From Flavobacteriales bacterium (GTDB lineage: Bacteria > Bacteroidota > Bacteroidia > UBA10329): a DNA stretch of 55,394 bases. This document shows positions 15,857 to 25,224 of this stretch, one piece after another (the first letter of the stretch is position 1; each line of letters begins with the position of its first letter). Where the stretch lies: the NCBI GenBank assembly GCA_021741155.1, contig JAIOYP010000024.1:1-55394 (forward strand), written 5' to 3'. Both the position numbers and the translations under genes were made by a program. The notes under the pieces were generated by a model, which had not been told where the DNA came from, searched no databases, and saw nothing but the letters and a program-made list of their open reading frames with translations.

Positions 15857-16498
15857 TTACGGCAGAAAGCGACCAATCCAGCTAGGCTGCGCTAATCGCC
15901 TATCATTTAACCATTTAGTAATTGAAAATTTACGAATCGATTTCCTAAACATCTTCGCCCCATCCACTTCCCAATCTTTGCAAACAACCACTTCTGGCTG
16001 GCTTACATTCGCAACCTTTACCAAGCATAGTTTACCCTCATACTTCAGATTACAGAATCGATTTATCAGTTCATCTGTTGCTTCATCTTTTGCACCATCA
16101 AACTTGAAAAACAGGTTTTCAAAATTCATTCTTTCCAGCCTCCGCTCCCATTTTGACCGAGCTTCCTCTTCTGACGAATAATGGAGAAAATGAATCTCAA
16201 TATCCTTTCCTAAAATCCCGATAGGGTAGAAGTTATTTTTTGCGTGTCGTTGCTCGTTGCGTTGAGTGTATTTAGAACTAGAAACAAAATGGAGCTCTGA
16301 ATGAATCAAATGGAAGTTTTCTAAAAGCTCCACGTAACAAGGGGCCATTAGAAAAAGTCCTATAAATGGCGTGTTATATCCTCTGTCGAAATAATGGTAA
16401 ACCTCTGCTCCCCAACAATCATTTGAAACAACACAGAAATCTTGATTTTTAAGTGTCTTCCGATGCCAAATGGTCAACAAACGATTAGCTTCGCGCAT
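15857..16498 (-). CDS. DUF1919 family protein
   Basis: A 213-residue cytoplasmic protein with the signatures I associate with DUF1919: FCVVSNDCWGAEVYHYFDRGYNTPFIGLFL near the start, then YPIGILGKDIEIHFLHYSSEEEARSKWERRLERMN. Proteins of this family occur in capsule and exopolysaccharide loci of many bacteria, but their reaction is not established; an acyl- or phospho-transfer role has been guessed. It is the only minus-strand gene between 3.9 and 24.1 kb. Two starts are possible, ATG 16513 and ATG 16498. The latter is preferred because it avoids overlapping the divergent glycosyltransferase start at 16502. Confidence 0.75.
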   Translation of the reverse strand: MREANRLLTIWHRKTLKNQDFCVVSNDCWGAEVYHYFDRGYNTPFIGLFLMAPCYVELLENFHLIHSELHFVSSSKYTQRNEQRHAKNNFYPIGILGKDIEIHFLHYSSEEEARSKWERRLERMNFENLFFKFDGAKDEATDELINRFCNLKYEGKLCLVKVANVSQPEVVVCKDWEVDGAKMFRKSIRKFSITKWLNDRRLAQPSWIGRFLP

Positions 16499-16501
16499 AG
16501 C

Positions 16502-17452
16502 ATGATTAAGCATAAACCATCACCTTTAGTTAGCGTATGTATTATCACATACAATCACCAAAAGTATATTTCAGAAGCTATTGAGAGTGTATTAAAGCAA
16601 GAAACGTCATTCGAAGTTGAAATTATTGTTGGAGTCGACCTTTGTTCAGACACTACTTTAGAAACTGTCAATCAGTACGCAAAAGAGAACAAGAACATCC
16701 ACATCCTAAATACCTCAAATCGTTTGGGCATGATTCAGAATTGGGTTCGGTCATTACAAGCCTGCACTGGAAAATATATTGCCGTTCTAGAAGGAGATGA
16801 TTTTTGGGTATCTGCCAATAAACTTCAATTGCAAGCTGAGTTTTTAGAGAAAAATACCGATTTCAGTTTGTGCTTTCATCCACTCACCACTTTTCACGAA
16901 GACGCTACTAGAGACGAACAGTACCTTGACCAACAATTTGAAAAAGAAGTTTTTGACTTAAAGGATGTCATCACCAAAAGTTGGTTTATTGGAACAGCCA
17001 GCATGATGTTTCGTACTACACACCTCCCAAAATTTGAACCTTGGGTGTTTAAGCAAAAGGCCATTGATAAGACCATTCAGCTTTTTCTTGCCGATAAAGG
17101 AAAAATAAAGCTGATTTCAAACCTAAGCGGTATGTACAGGATTCATGATAATGGTATTTCGCAAATCCAATGGCTCGGAAAAGAGAACACATTCCATCTC
17201 TCTCTGATCAACATATTGACTGGCTTTGACCAACAGACCAACGGCAAATACGCATCCATCATTGATGCGCAGATAATTACCCTTTATAAAAATATGCTAT
17301 CGGTAAATTATACATTTCCTATTACTTATATGAACTTGTATAAAAAGCTATTTGGCTATAAGACACTCAAAACTCACTCGCTAAAAAGATGGATTTTAAT
17401 TGAATATTTTCCGTTAAAATGGAACAACCTCCTAAAGCTGTATAAATCATGA
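16502..17452 (+). CDS. Family 2 glycosyltransferase
   Basis: A 316-residue GT2 enzyme: LVSVCIITYNHQKYI at the N-terminus, GVDLCSDTT (44-52) and the acidic EGDD motif at 97-100 followed by FWVSANKL. The open frame starts at 16442, but the family motif begins directly after ATG 16502. That start lies only three bases from the start of the divergent DUF1919 gene, so its promoter must lie inside DUF1919 coding sequence, or it needs a start further upstream. It leads a run of seven genes up to 24171 with overlaps or gaps below ten bases. Confidence 0.88.
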   Translation: MIKHKPSPLVSVCIITYNHQKYISEAIESVLKQETSFEVEIIVGVDLCSDTTLETVNQYAKENKNIHILNTSNRLGMIQNWVRSLQACTGKYIAVLEGDDFWVSANKLQLQAEFLEKNTDFSLCFHPLTTFHEDATRDEQYLDQQFEKEVFDLKDVITKSWFIGTASMMFRTTHLPKFEPWVFKQKAIDKTIQLFLADKGKIKLISNLSGMYRIHDNGISQIQWLGKENTFHLSLINILTGFDQQTNGKYASIIDAQIITLYKNMLSVNYTFPITYMNLYKKLFGYKTLKTHSLKRWILIEYFPLKWNNLLKLYKS

Positions 17453-18471
17453 AGCAGGGGATTTCGATTTTGATATGTACCTATAATGGTGAGAAGAAAA
17501 TTACACAGACGATTGACCATCTGCTCAATCTTAGTATTCCTGATGACGCGAACGTTGAACTCATTGTGGTTGACAATGGATCAACCGATGGCACATATAA
17601 TCTTATTACGCAACTAAGTCCAAAAATTGAGAAGCTATTTTTATTTCATCTAATAAAGGAAGACAAACCAGGCAAGCATAACGCTATGATAGCTGGCCTA
17701 AAAATGGCACAATACTCCTATTTTCTTCTCTGTGATGATGATAATTGGCTGGCTTCAGACTATTTGCTAATAATGCTTAATCTCCTTAAAAAGCATCATA
17801 ACGTTGGGTCAATTGGTGGGTACGGAGTTTTACCAAATGGAGTAACAATTCCGTCTCATCTCACACAATACCAATCCATCTACGCGGTTGGCCCCCAACA
17901 TCACGAAAGTGGCAAGATTGCCGAAGTAAGAACAACCCTATGGGGAGCTGGTTGCTTATACCGAAAGGATTTATGGAACTGGCTCATGTTACAGAACTAC
18001 GATTTTTTTCTTTCTACGTTTCGTGGTAAAAAAATACTTGCAGGAGAAGATACAGAGTATGGGCTGATTCTGAGAATGTTTGGTTTCGACTGCTTCTATG
18101 AAAGAGAGCTTCTCTTTACTCATGATATAGACCCTGAGCGATTGAGCGAAAATTTTATTTCCAAAAGTTATGAGGGGTACGGCCGAGCCAGACTCTATAC
18201 TCATGCCTATCTTCATTGCATGAAAGGAAATCCACATCCGCAAACGGGCTTACGCCTGCCTTTATGGATAGATCGGTATTTGCACCTACGCAAGGCATTG
18301 GGCGAACTAAAAAAACAGTTCGAAAAAAATCAAACTTTAGCAAACGCTCTTGCGGTAGAAGCGATGCAGGGCGAGCTGAGCGAACTTTGGAAACTGAAAT
18401 GGAACTATAATGCTGTTTTTGACAGAATTAACAAATTGATAGCCCTCAAACCACAATTCACAGCGGTATGA
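17449..18471 (+). CDS. Family 2 glycosyltransferase
   Basis: A 340-residue GT2 enzyme: ISILICTYNGEKKI, VDNGSTDGT (41-49), the acidic CDDD motif at 95-98 with NWL after it, and a GEDTEYGLILRMFGF segment that carries the catalytic-base region. The form CDDDNWL and a long C-terminal helix-rich part are common in a Bacteroidota subgroup of GT2 proteins. ATGA overlap with the gene before and after indicates coupled translation. Substrate unknown. Confidence 0.9.
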   Translation: MKQGISILICTYNGEKKITQTIDHLLNLSIPDDANVELIVVDNGSTDGTYNLITQLSPKIEKLFLFHLIKEDKPGKHNAMIAGLKMAQYSYFLLCDDDNWLASDYLLIMLNLLKKHHNVGSIGGYGVLPNGVTIPSHLTQYQSIYAVGPQHHESGKIAEVRTTLWGAGCLYRKDLWNWLMLQNYDFFLSTFRGKKILAGEDTEYGLILRMFGFDCFYERELLFTHDIDPERLSENFISKSYEGYGRARLYTHAYLHCMKGNPHPQTGLRLPLWIDRYLHLRKALGELKKQFEKNQTLANALAVEAMQGELSELWKLKWNYNAVFDRINKLIALKPQFTAV

Positions 18472-19490
18472 CCACAAAACACCATCATCCGCTTGTTACC
18501 GTTCTAATGCCGGTCTACAATGCAGAAAAGTATGTTGGCGAAGCTATTGAAAGCATTCTCAACCAAACATTCCAAGACTTTGAGTTTCTCATCATCAATG
18601 ATGGTTCTACAGACAATTCATTTGCGGTAATCCAATCCTACAAGGATGAACGGATTCGTGTATTGAATCTCGAACAAAATGTTGGACTGGTAAAAGCACT
18701 CAATATCGGACTGAACGAAATACATTCTGAGTACATTGTAAGAACTGATGCAGACGATATTTCGCTGCCAAACCGAATTGAAACACAGGTAAACTTCATG
18801 CAGCAGCATAAAAACGTAGGCGTTTGCGGCAGCTGGTTTGACACGAAGGATGATGCTGAAAAAAAATCAGATGGAGTCAGGTATTTATCTTCTGACGAGG
18901 AAATTCGGCTCAAACACCTTTATCAAATTCACGTATCGCACGGCACTGCAATTATCCGAAACTCGGTGTTAAAGGAAAATTCCATCTATTACAGCTCTTT
19001 TTTTAATCATGCTGAGGATTACGACATCTTCGATCGAATTGGTATGGTTTCCGAATTGGCAAATATTAAGCAGGTGTTGTATGTAGTTAGACTACACGAT
19101 AGCAATGTTTCCAAAACATTCGGTCACGTGCAAAAAGACAACTCGTTGGGAGTGAAAAGACGAATTTTTAAACGTTTAGGGCTTACCGATATTACCGATG
19201 CGGAAATCGCCATGTACCAAGAACTCCAGCATCAGAATTACCACCAATTAGCAGATAGGCAAAAAGAAGTGCTACTCTTGCTGAACAGGATGTTTAACTC
19301 CAATGGCGAAATCGCTATGTTCAACCATGAGTTTTTCCGAAATCAGCTATCAACGCTATGGTTTCACTATTGCAATTCTGCTACAAATTCAAATAGTTGG
19401 ACTACTTATCACCATGCCAGTTTTATAGCCAATTCTGACCTGAGCACTGCACAAAAGGTCAAATTTCGGGTCAAATCCTATCTTAGATGA
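18468..19490 (+). CDS. Family 2 glycosyltransferase
   Basis: A 340-residue GT2 enzyme with VTVLMPVYNAEKYVGEAIES, NDGSTDNS (44-51) and the acidic DADD motif at 94-97. The sequence around it (RTDADDISLPNRIETQ) is typical of WfgS/EpsE-like hexosyltransferases. A NHAEDYDIFDRI segment holds the probable catalytic ED. The last ~90 residues are helical. It overlaps both neighbours by four bases in the 16.5-24.2 kb operon. Confidence 0.9.
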   Translation: MTTKHHHPLVTVLMPVYNAEKYVGEAIESILNQTFQDFEFLIINDGSTDNSFAVIQSYKDERIRVLNLEQNVGLVKALNIGLNEIHSEYIVRTDADDISLPNRIETQVNFMQQHKNVGVCGSWFDTKDDAEKKSDGVRYLSSDEEIRLKHLYQIHVSHGTAIIRNSVLKENSIYYSSFFNHAEDYDIFDRIGMVSELANIKQVLYVVRLHDSNVSKTFGHVQKDNSLGVKRRIFKRLGLTDITDAEIAMYQELQHQNYHQLADRQKEVLLLLNRMFNSNGEIAMFNHEFFRNQLSTLWFHYCNSATNSNSWTTYHHASFIANSDLSTAQKVKFRVKSYLR

Positions 19491-20395
19491 GCTTGCAGGA
19501 AACCGCTCCTTTTTTCTCCGTTATCATTCCAACTTACAATAGGGCGCACTCTATTCTGGAATCAGTAAACAGCGTTCTGTCGCAAGACTTCGGCAATTTT
19601 GAGCTCTTAGTGATTGATGACGGCTCAACTGATGAAACACAGAATATCCTAAGGCCAATCCTTGAAAAGGACAACCGTTTCAGATATGTCTATCAGAATA
19701 ACACAGAGCGGTCAGCTGCTAGAAATCATGGCATCAAATTGGCCCTCGGCACCTACATCTGTTTTTTAGATAGCGATGATATTTACTTACCCGACCATTT
19801 GTCGCAATTCCATAAAACAATTACCGCAAACGAATTTCCAGTCGCCATGTTTGTGGCTAGATCGATTACAGACCACAATGGAGTTCTGACCCTAAACGAA
19901 CCATTTATTCCAGTTACGAAAGACCCTCTTGAAGTCATCATCAAAGCTCCGTTCGGAGCAGTGGTAATCGCGATACATTGGTCCATTTTGGCAAAATATA
20001 AGTTTGATGAAAGTCTAAGAATTGGCGAAGACCAAGAACTTTGGTTCAGAATCACGGCCGAATATCCGCTTGTTTGGTCAGAACATTTTACGCTGGTTAT
20101 CAGAGACTTCGGAGACAGAACTATAGACTCATCGAAGACTAAGACGTATATTGACAACCTCCGATTGACAAGACAGATTATCCAAAACGATTCAAACGGC
20201 AGAATTAGACCAGCGTGGAAAAGATTTGTGCTAAGTGCTGCCTATTTTCGGTTAGCTCAAAGCTATTTAGTCCAAGGTCGAACAGCAAAATTTTATTATT
20301 ACCTCCTGAAATCTATTGTCATTACGCCTAAAAAATACTTTCGAGAAAAAATGGCAATGCTTCTGAATACAAGAAACTTATTTGGCCAGAACTAA
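19487..20395 (+). CDS. Family 2 glycosyltransferase
   Basis: A 302-residue GT2 enzyme: FSVIIPTYNRAHSILE, DDGSTDET (44-51), SAARNHGIKLALG and the acidic DSDD motif at 95-98 followed by IYLPDHL. A GEDQELWFRIT segment supplies the conserved ED. It overlaps the preceding gene by ATGA and is five bases from the following methyltransferase. Donor and acceptor unknown. Confidence 0.9.
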   Translation: MSLQETAPFFSVIIPTYNRAHSILESVNSVLSQDFGNFELLVIDDGSTDETQNILRPILEKDNRFRYVYQNNTERSAARNHGIKLALGTYICFLDSDDIYLPDHLSQFHKTITANEFPVAMFVARSITDHNGVLTLNEPFIPVTKDPLEVIIKAPFGAVVIAIHWSILAKYKFDESLRIGEDQELWFRITAEYPLVWSEHFTLVIRDFGDRTIDSSKTKTYIDNLRLTRQIIQNDSNGRIRPAWKRFVLSAAYFRLAQSYLVQGRTAKFYYYLLKSIVITPKKYFREKMAMLLNTRNLFGQN

Positions 20396-20400
20396 AGATT

Positions 20401-21195
20401 ATGAAGGAACTGTTCAGAAAATTCTATGAATTCGGCCTTAGTTCTGAGTCCGAATTTCTTGCTCGACAGAAGTTGATTCGGCTAAAAGAATGGGAAGCCA
20501 TCATTCACTTCATACCAGCAGACAGTTCATTTCTTGACATTGGGTGTGGCAAGGGACACTCTATGTCATTGGCAATCAGCCAAAAAAACTGTGTTTGCAC
20601 AGGGCTCGACCCCTTTCCAAACTTTGCTGGAGTGGCCCCAGAACTTCAGGGAGTGGAGCATAAATTCTCCATCGTTGAAGGTTGGGCAGAAAACCTTCCT
20701 TTCAATGACAATTCATTTGATGTTGTGTATAGTTCTCATATGCTTGAGCACACATCAAATTATGACAAGGCACTTTCTGAAATGAATAGAGTGGTCAAAC
20801 CAGATGGCATTGTAATAATGGGCGTTCCAACGGCAACAATGGCCACCATTCGTCTTGTATCGGTAGCGCTATTTAATACGCATCGCAACATCATTGAACT
20901 AGCACGGTGGATGTTTAGACCAAAGGAATGGAGAAATACACATCCAATAAGTATGTTCCTAATCCCTCCCTCTCACGGACAACCAGATAGAACGATATTC
21001 TATGACCTTTGGGATTATACGGTTATCAGATGGAAAGCAAGGCTAGAAAAACATCTTCATTTTAACCAACTTATTCAACCCGCACTCTATAGTTATCCAG
21101 ATTTTATTTCTCTATTTGAACTGAAAGTGATGAAAAACTGGTCTTCTAGTGCTTTCTTCATTGCCAGAAAGAAAACTCATGAGCCGGTCGCTTAG
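20401..21195 (+). CDS. SAM-dependent methyltransferase (class I)
   Basis: A 264-residue protein with a Rossmann-type methyltransferase core: motif I FLDIGCGKGH (~residues 44-53), the second acidic residue in CTGLDPF, the post-core NSFDVVYSSHMLEH motif and a PDGIVIMGVP strand. This is the Methyltransf_11 pattern. In a glycan operon it probably methylates a sugar hydroxyl or the end of the chain, but small-molecule and lipid targets cannot be excluded. The C-terminal third, with several Trp and Arg residues, is not part of the core. The next gene starts 17 bases before its stop. Confidence 0.85.
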   Translation: MKELFRKFYEFGLSSESEFLARQKLIRLKEWEAIIHFIPADSSFLDIGCGKGHSMSLAISQKNCVCTGLDPFPNFAGVAPELQGVEHKFSIVEGWAENLPFNDNSFDVVYSSHMLEHTSNYDKALSEMNRVVKPDGIVIMGVPTATMATIRLVSVALFNTHRNIIELARWMFRPKEWRNTHPISMFLIPPSHGQPDRTIFYDLWDYTVIRWKARLEKHLHFNQLIQPALYSYPDFISLFELKVMKNWSSSAFFIARKKTHEPVA

Positions 21196-22327
21196 AGTCC
21201 TGCAGGTCATTCCAAGCCTTGGAAGAGGAGGCGCAGAACGGCTCTGCTTAAATATTTCTTCCGAGCTAATCAAACTCGGTCATCAAGTTGAAATCGTTGT
21301 TTTCCGAGATCAGAACGACTATCCTGAACTAGACACCAATCTTAAAGTACATGTAATACCTTCACAGGTTTCCTATTCATTATTGAGAAAAGACATAATC
21401 AATACCGAAGCATTCGATTCATTTGTAGCCAAATTCAACCCAGATATAGTACACACCCACCTGCTTGAAACGGAATTTGTAACGAGGCATAATCATCTGA
21501 AGACTGCCGTTTATCTTACCCATTGGCATGGCTGCCACCCTCCTACCAATCCTCGGTCGTTTAAAGACTATTTCAAAAAAGACACGTGGTGGAACATCAA
21601 TTCCATAAGGAAGCTAAAACGGCAATACGCCAAAGGCGACAACCAATTTCTCTGTATTTCTGAATTCATCAAAGGGTATGTTGAACGCGCTTTAGGTCCA
21701 AAGACAGAAAACACGTATGTAATCCTGAATGGGTGTGACATTAATAGCTTTCACGCTAGAGCACCTCAACGCTCAAAAGATTCATTTACACTCGTTTCAG
21801 TTGGTTCTTTTCATGCATACAAGAACCAGAAATTCCTTCTCAAGGTGTTACAGCATTTGGTTGTAAAAGGAATCACTGACATTCAGCTTCAACTTCTTGG
21901 TGATGGCTCAGAAAGAAAGAATTTGGAGAAGTTCGTTCAGGAAAACAATCTTTCGAATCATGTCCAGTTCCTCGGATATGTTGACAATCCAGAATTGTAT
22001 ATGAATAAGGCTGATGTCCTCGTTCATAGTGCTATTGACGAACCTTTCGGACTAATCCTGTTGGAAGCAATGAGCAGCCAACTTCCGATAATTGCTTTTC
22101 GTTCGGGCGGAATTCCAGAAATAGTGGAACACGGTAAAACTGGTTATCTAACGGACGTAAATAATGTTGAGGATTTTGCCCAACGTATATTGGAATTAAA
22201 AAACAACCCTGAACTGACAACACAACTAGGAAAAGCCGGACAGAACGCTGTGAGTAAATTTTCCATTGATAAGTACGTTGGTCAGATTGAAACGCTTTAC
22301 TTCAAACTTCTTCAAAAGAACAAGTAA
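21179..22327 (+). CDS. Family 4 glycosyltransferase
   Basis: A 382-residue GT-B enzyme. The N-terminal domain has the glycine-rich loop IPSLGRGGAERLCL and a PDIVHTHLLE strand. The C-terminal domain has SVGSFHAYKNQKFLLKVL, a HVQFLGYVDN strand and the donor-binding segment EPFGLILLEAMSSQLPIIAF with the E(x7)E motif. These retaining enzymes often extend surface glycans from nucleotide-sugar donors. The frame is open from 21149, but MSRSLRVLQVIPS at 21179 is the homologous start, overlapping the methyltransferase by 17 bases. Confidence 0.92.
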   Translation: MSRSLRVLQVIPSLGRGGAERLCLNISSELIKLGHQVEIVVFRDQNDYPELDTNLKVHVIPSQVSYSLLRKDIINTEAFDSFVAKFNPDIVHTHLLETEFVTRHNHLKTAVYLTHWHGCHPPTNPRSFKDYFKKDTWWNINSIRKLKRQYAKGDNQFLCISEFIKGYVERALGPKTENTYVILNGCDINSFHARAPQRSKDSFTLVSVGSFHAYKNQKFLLKVLQHLVVKGITDIQLQLLGDGSERKNLEKFVQENNLSNHVQFLGYVDNPELYMNKADVLVHSAIDEPFGLILLEAMSSQLPIIAFRSGGIPEIVEHGKTGYLTDVNNVEDFAQRILELKNNPELTTQLGKAGQNAVSKFSIDKYVGQIETLYFKLLQKNK

Positions 22328-22332
22328 TACCC

Positions 22333-24171
22333 ATGTGCGGCATCACCGGAATCGTATTAAAAAAAGGAGAAGTTGTTCCGAAAGAACTCCTTCAGAAAAT
22401 GACCGATTCCATGCTTCATCGCGGGCCAGATGAAGAAGGTGTTCATGTTGACGGAAATGTGGGCATCGGCATGCGCAGGCTCAGCATTATGGATGTGGCT
22501 GGCGGTAGCCAACCGTTGTTTAGCGAAGACAAAACCATTGCGATGGTTGGCAATGGCGAGATTTACAATTATCGCGAACTACAGAAAGACGTTGCTGACA
22601 GACATACATTTCGGACTTCTACGGACATGGAAGTGGTGGCTCCGCTCTATCAAAAATTTGGGTTGGAATTCCTAAACCGAATGGAAGGAATGTTCGGATT
22701 GGCCGTTTGGGATAAAGCCAAGAACAAACTTCATTTGATCCGTGACCGAATCGGAATTAAACCTCTTTTTGTGAGTATTTCTGATGAAGCGATTATCTTT
22801 TCTTCCGACATCAACTCCATTCTAGCTTCTGGGAAAACATCTGTTTCGCTGAATGAGAGTGCCGTAAATAATTATTTCAACTATCGGTTTGGAGCGTTGG
22901 GAAACGAGTCGTTTTTCAATGGCATCACCTCCCTGTTTCCTGGTCAGATAATGACCATCGACACAGAGACACTTGCCATTACTACGAGCAATTTCCACGA
23001 TGCCATCACTTTCTCAAAAGAAGAGCTTTACACTTCCAGCGAAGCTGAACTTATTGAAGAATTGGACGCGAGGCTGAGAGCTTCCGTAACCAAACGACTG
23101 ATGGCCGATGTACCGTTGGGAACTTTATTGAGTTCAGGTATTGATTCTACGCTACTGACGGCCATTGCTAACGACATCAACGGCAATAAGGTAGATGCAT
23201 TCACCATTTGCTATGCCGAAAAAGAATACGATGAAAGCGCAGATGCAAAGGAGTCTGCCGACCATTTAGGAATTGCGTGGCACCCTCATTTTGTGAGCAA
23301 TGAGGAATATACTTCCTTGATTGTAGAAGGCATTCGTAAGAACGAAGCGCCAATCACCCACCCCAACTCACTTTCCGTTCAGCTCATCACCAAAATAGCA
23401 CGAGAGAACGGCTACAAAGTCTTGTTAAGTGGCGAAGGTGCCGATGAGCTTTTTGCAGGTTATGGACGAACCTCTAACCTCTTCCACTTAAGCAACATCC
23501 AGAAGAAATATCCAGATTTGCTTTTGAAATTTCTTGCGGGCTCAGGCTTGAAGTTTGACAAACGAGAAGGCGCCATCCTAGATGCGCTTTCTAAAAAGGA
23601 TGCTTCCAAGCTACTTTCAGAATATTTCAGTGTTGTAGAGCAAGAATTCATTCCCCAAGCTACAATTCCAGCATTCATGAAAAACTTGGGAGGACAGATG
23701 GATTTCAACCAATTGTTCAACCACATATTGCAAGTGGAGCAACGCTCGTACATGCAAGAATTACTGTTGCGTCAGGATAAAATGAGCATGTGGTCGAGCA
23801 TGGAAGTTCGAGTTCCTTTTGTGGGTGACCCAAACGTGGTCTCATTTGCCAACCGTGTTCCAATTGAACTTAAATTGAAAGACGGAATCAACAAATATTT
23901 ACTACGAAAAGTGGCAGAAAAATACCTGCCAAAACATATTTGCTATCGCAGAAAACGTGGATTTGGCTCTCCCATTGGAGCGTGGCTACGACAAAAAGAC
24001 CAACTAAAAGATTTGGCATATTCCGTTGCTGATAGCGAGCATATGACCAAGGAACAAAAGGCTTATTACTCCAAAATGCTGGGCCAGCATGTGAGCGGAC
24101 AGGCGGACAACTATGAGATTGTCTGGAAAATGATGAACTATCTTCTATTCCGCCAAGAATATCGAATCTGA
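22333..24171 (+). CDS. asnB: Asparagine synthetase (glutamine-hydrolysing) family amidotransferase
   Basis: A 612-residue protein with both AsnB domains. Class II glutaminase: the nucleophile C2 after Met removal (MCGITG), LHRGPDEEG and NGEIYNY. Synthetase: PP-loop LSSGIDSTLL (SSGIDS at 267-272) and LSGEGADELFAGYGR. The chemistry is ATP-dependent transfer of ammonia from glutamine to a carboxylate. It lies at the end of a glycosyltransferase operon and a second full copy occurs at 30597, so at least one copy may amidate a glycan carboxyl group instead of making asparagine. Its stop codon directly abuts the stop of the convergent gene, with no base between them. Confidence 0.9.
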   Translation: MCGITGIVLKKGEVVPKELLQKMTDSMLHRGPDEEGVHVDGNVGIGMRRLSIMDVAGGSQPLFSEDKTIAMVGNGEIYNYRELQKDVADRHTFRTSTDMEVVAPLYQKFGLEFLNRMEGMFGLAVWDKAKNKLHLIRDRIGIKPLFVSISDEAIIFSSDINSILASGKTSVSLNESAVNNYFNYRFGALGNESFFNGITSLFPGQIMTIDTETLAITTSNFHDAITFSKEELYTSSEAELIEELDARLRASVTKRLMADVPLGTLLSSGIDSTLLTAIANDINGNKVDAFTICYAEKEYDESADAKESADHLGIAWHPHFVSNEEYTSLIVEGIRKNEAPITHPNSLSVQLITKIARENGYKVLLSGEGADELFAGYGRTSNLFHLSNIQKKYPDLLLKFLAGSGLKFDKREGAILDALSKKDASKLLSEYFSVVEQEFIPQATIPAFMKNLGGQMDFNQLFNHILQVEQRSYMQELLLRQDKMSMWSSMEVRVPFVGDPNVVSFANRVPIELKLKDGINKYLLRKVAEKYLPKHICYRRKRGFGSPIGAWLRQKDQLKDLAYSVADSEHMTKEQKAYYSKMLGQHVSGQADNYEIVWKMMNYLLFRQEYRI

Positions 24172-25224
24172 TTAGATTAGGTTTTCCTTCTCCCAAATCA
24201 AATCTTCAGGAGTTGGCTGATAATCCAACATTTCGGAATCGGTTTTATCCAATCGGATGTACGGTTTTCCGTCTTTTTCGATAATGCGGTAATGTTGGGC
24301 TGAACTATTCATTTCTTCCAACAGAACATCAGGATATTCTCCGAATAATTCTTTGTCTACTGGACGGAGTTTGTGACAATCCATTCGTGTGAACCGCCAC
24401 TTAAGCGATTTCGAATCCATGGTCCCAAACTCGCGCAAACACCAATCCTGTTGATACTTTGAAAAATCGGACACGTGCTCGGGGCGATTTTCATTTGCGA
24501 ACGAATTATACAATTCGCGCCATTCAAAATATTGCCGTCTGTAAATCATATTCCCGTCTGATTTCAGCCCTTCGCAGTGGAAATAGAAATGGCGCGAATC
24601 TTTTACAATTGAATAGTAAAACGGCACACGAATTACATCGAACTTTCCGTGTTCTACATATTTAATATCCTTTCCAAACCGCAGTAGAATTGGTTCTCCT
24701 GGATCCATGGCCAAAGCATGTCGTGTGTGATGGAAATCGCCTCTCAAATTGGTTCTCGGAAGTTGAATTGTGCGCGGCCGATCGTTCTTTATCAACTCGC
24801 GAATCTGAACCATACTGGTAGCGCCAGAAGTTCTACAGACCATGTCAGCATCCCAACGCAAATGCCACTTATGACGCGTATGTTGTAATCCAGCATTTCG
24901 GCAATCACCTAAAAGTGCGCCCGGCATTTCAAGCACATCCACATTCAACTTACCTTCGTTTTCAAGCTTAAACTGCTTCATAATTTGAAGCGTGCCATCA
25001 TCAGAACCGTTGTCAATCAGTACAACCTGATCTACCACACCAACCAAACTTTTTAGGCAGAACGGTAAAATGTATTCTTCGTTCCGAGCACTTACAACGG
25101 CTGTAATTCCTTCTTTCAGCGGCTCACCGTTCCAGCCACAGTCCCAATCTCGAAACCAACGATAATAACCATGATACAGAAACACTGCCAATAGTTGACG
25201 AACGATGCTTTTGATTCGGTTCAT
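24172..25224 (-). CDS. Family 2 glycosyltransferase
   Basis: A 350-residue protein. After a ~38-residue basic/hydrophobic N-terminus the GT2 core begins with ITAVVSARNEEYILPFCLKSL, then VLIDNGSDDGT and the metal-binding DAD at 125-127 (LRWDADMV). This resembles GT2 enzymes with a single-domain SunS/WaaE-like start. Position 116-121 (TRHKWH) follows the typical RNAGL segment. It overlaps the upstream CapA-like gene by ATGA, so both form a minus-strand pair convergent with asnB. Confidence 0.85.
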   Translation of the reverse strand: MNRIKSIVRQLLAVFLYHGYYRWFRDWDCGWNGEPLKEGITAVVSARNEEYILPFCLKSLVGVVDQVVLIDNGSDDGTLQIMKQFKLENEGKLNVDVLEMPGALLGDCRNAGLQHTRHKWHLRWDADMVCRTSGATSMVQIRELIKNDRPRTIQLPRTNLRGDFHHTRHALAMDPGEPILLRFGKDIKYVEHGKFDVIRVPFYYSIVKDSRHFYFHCEGLKSDGNMIYRRQYFEWRELYNSFANENRPEHVSDFSKYQQDWCLREFGTMDSKSLKWRFTRMDCHKLRPVDKELFGEYPDVLLEEMNSSAQHYRIIEKDGKPYIRLDKTDSEMLDYQPTPEDLIWEKENLI

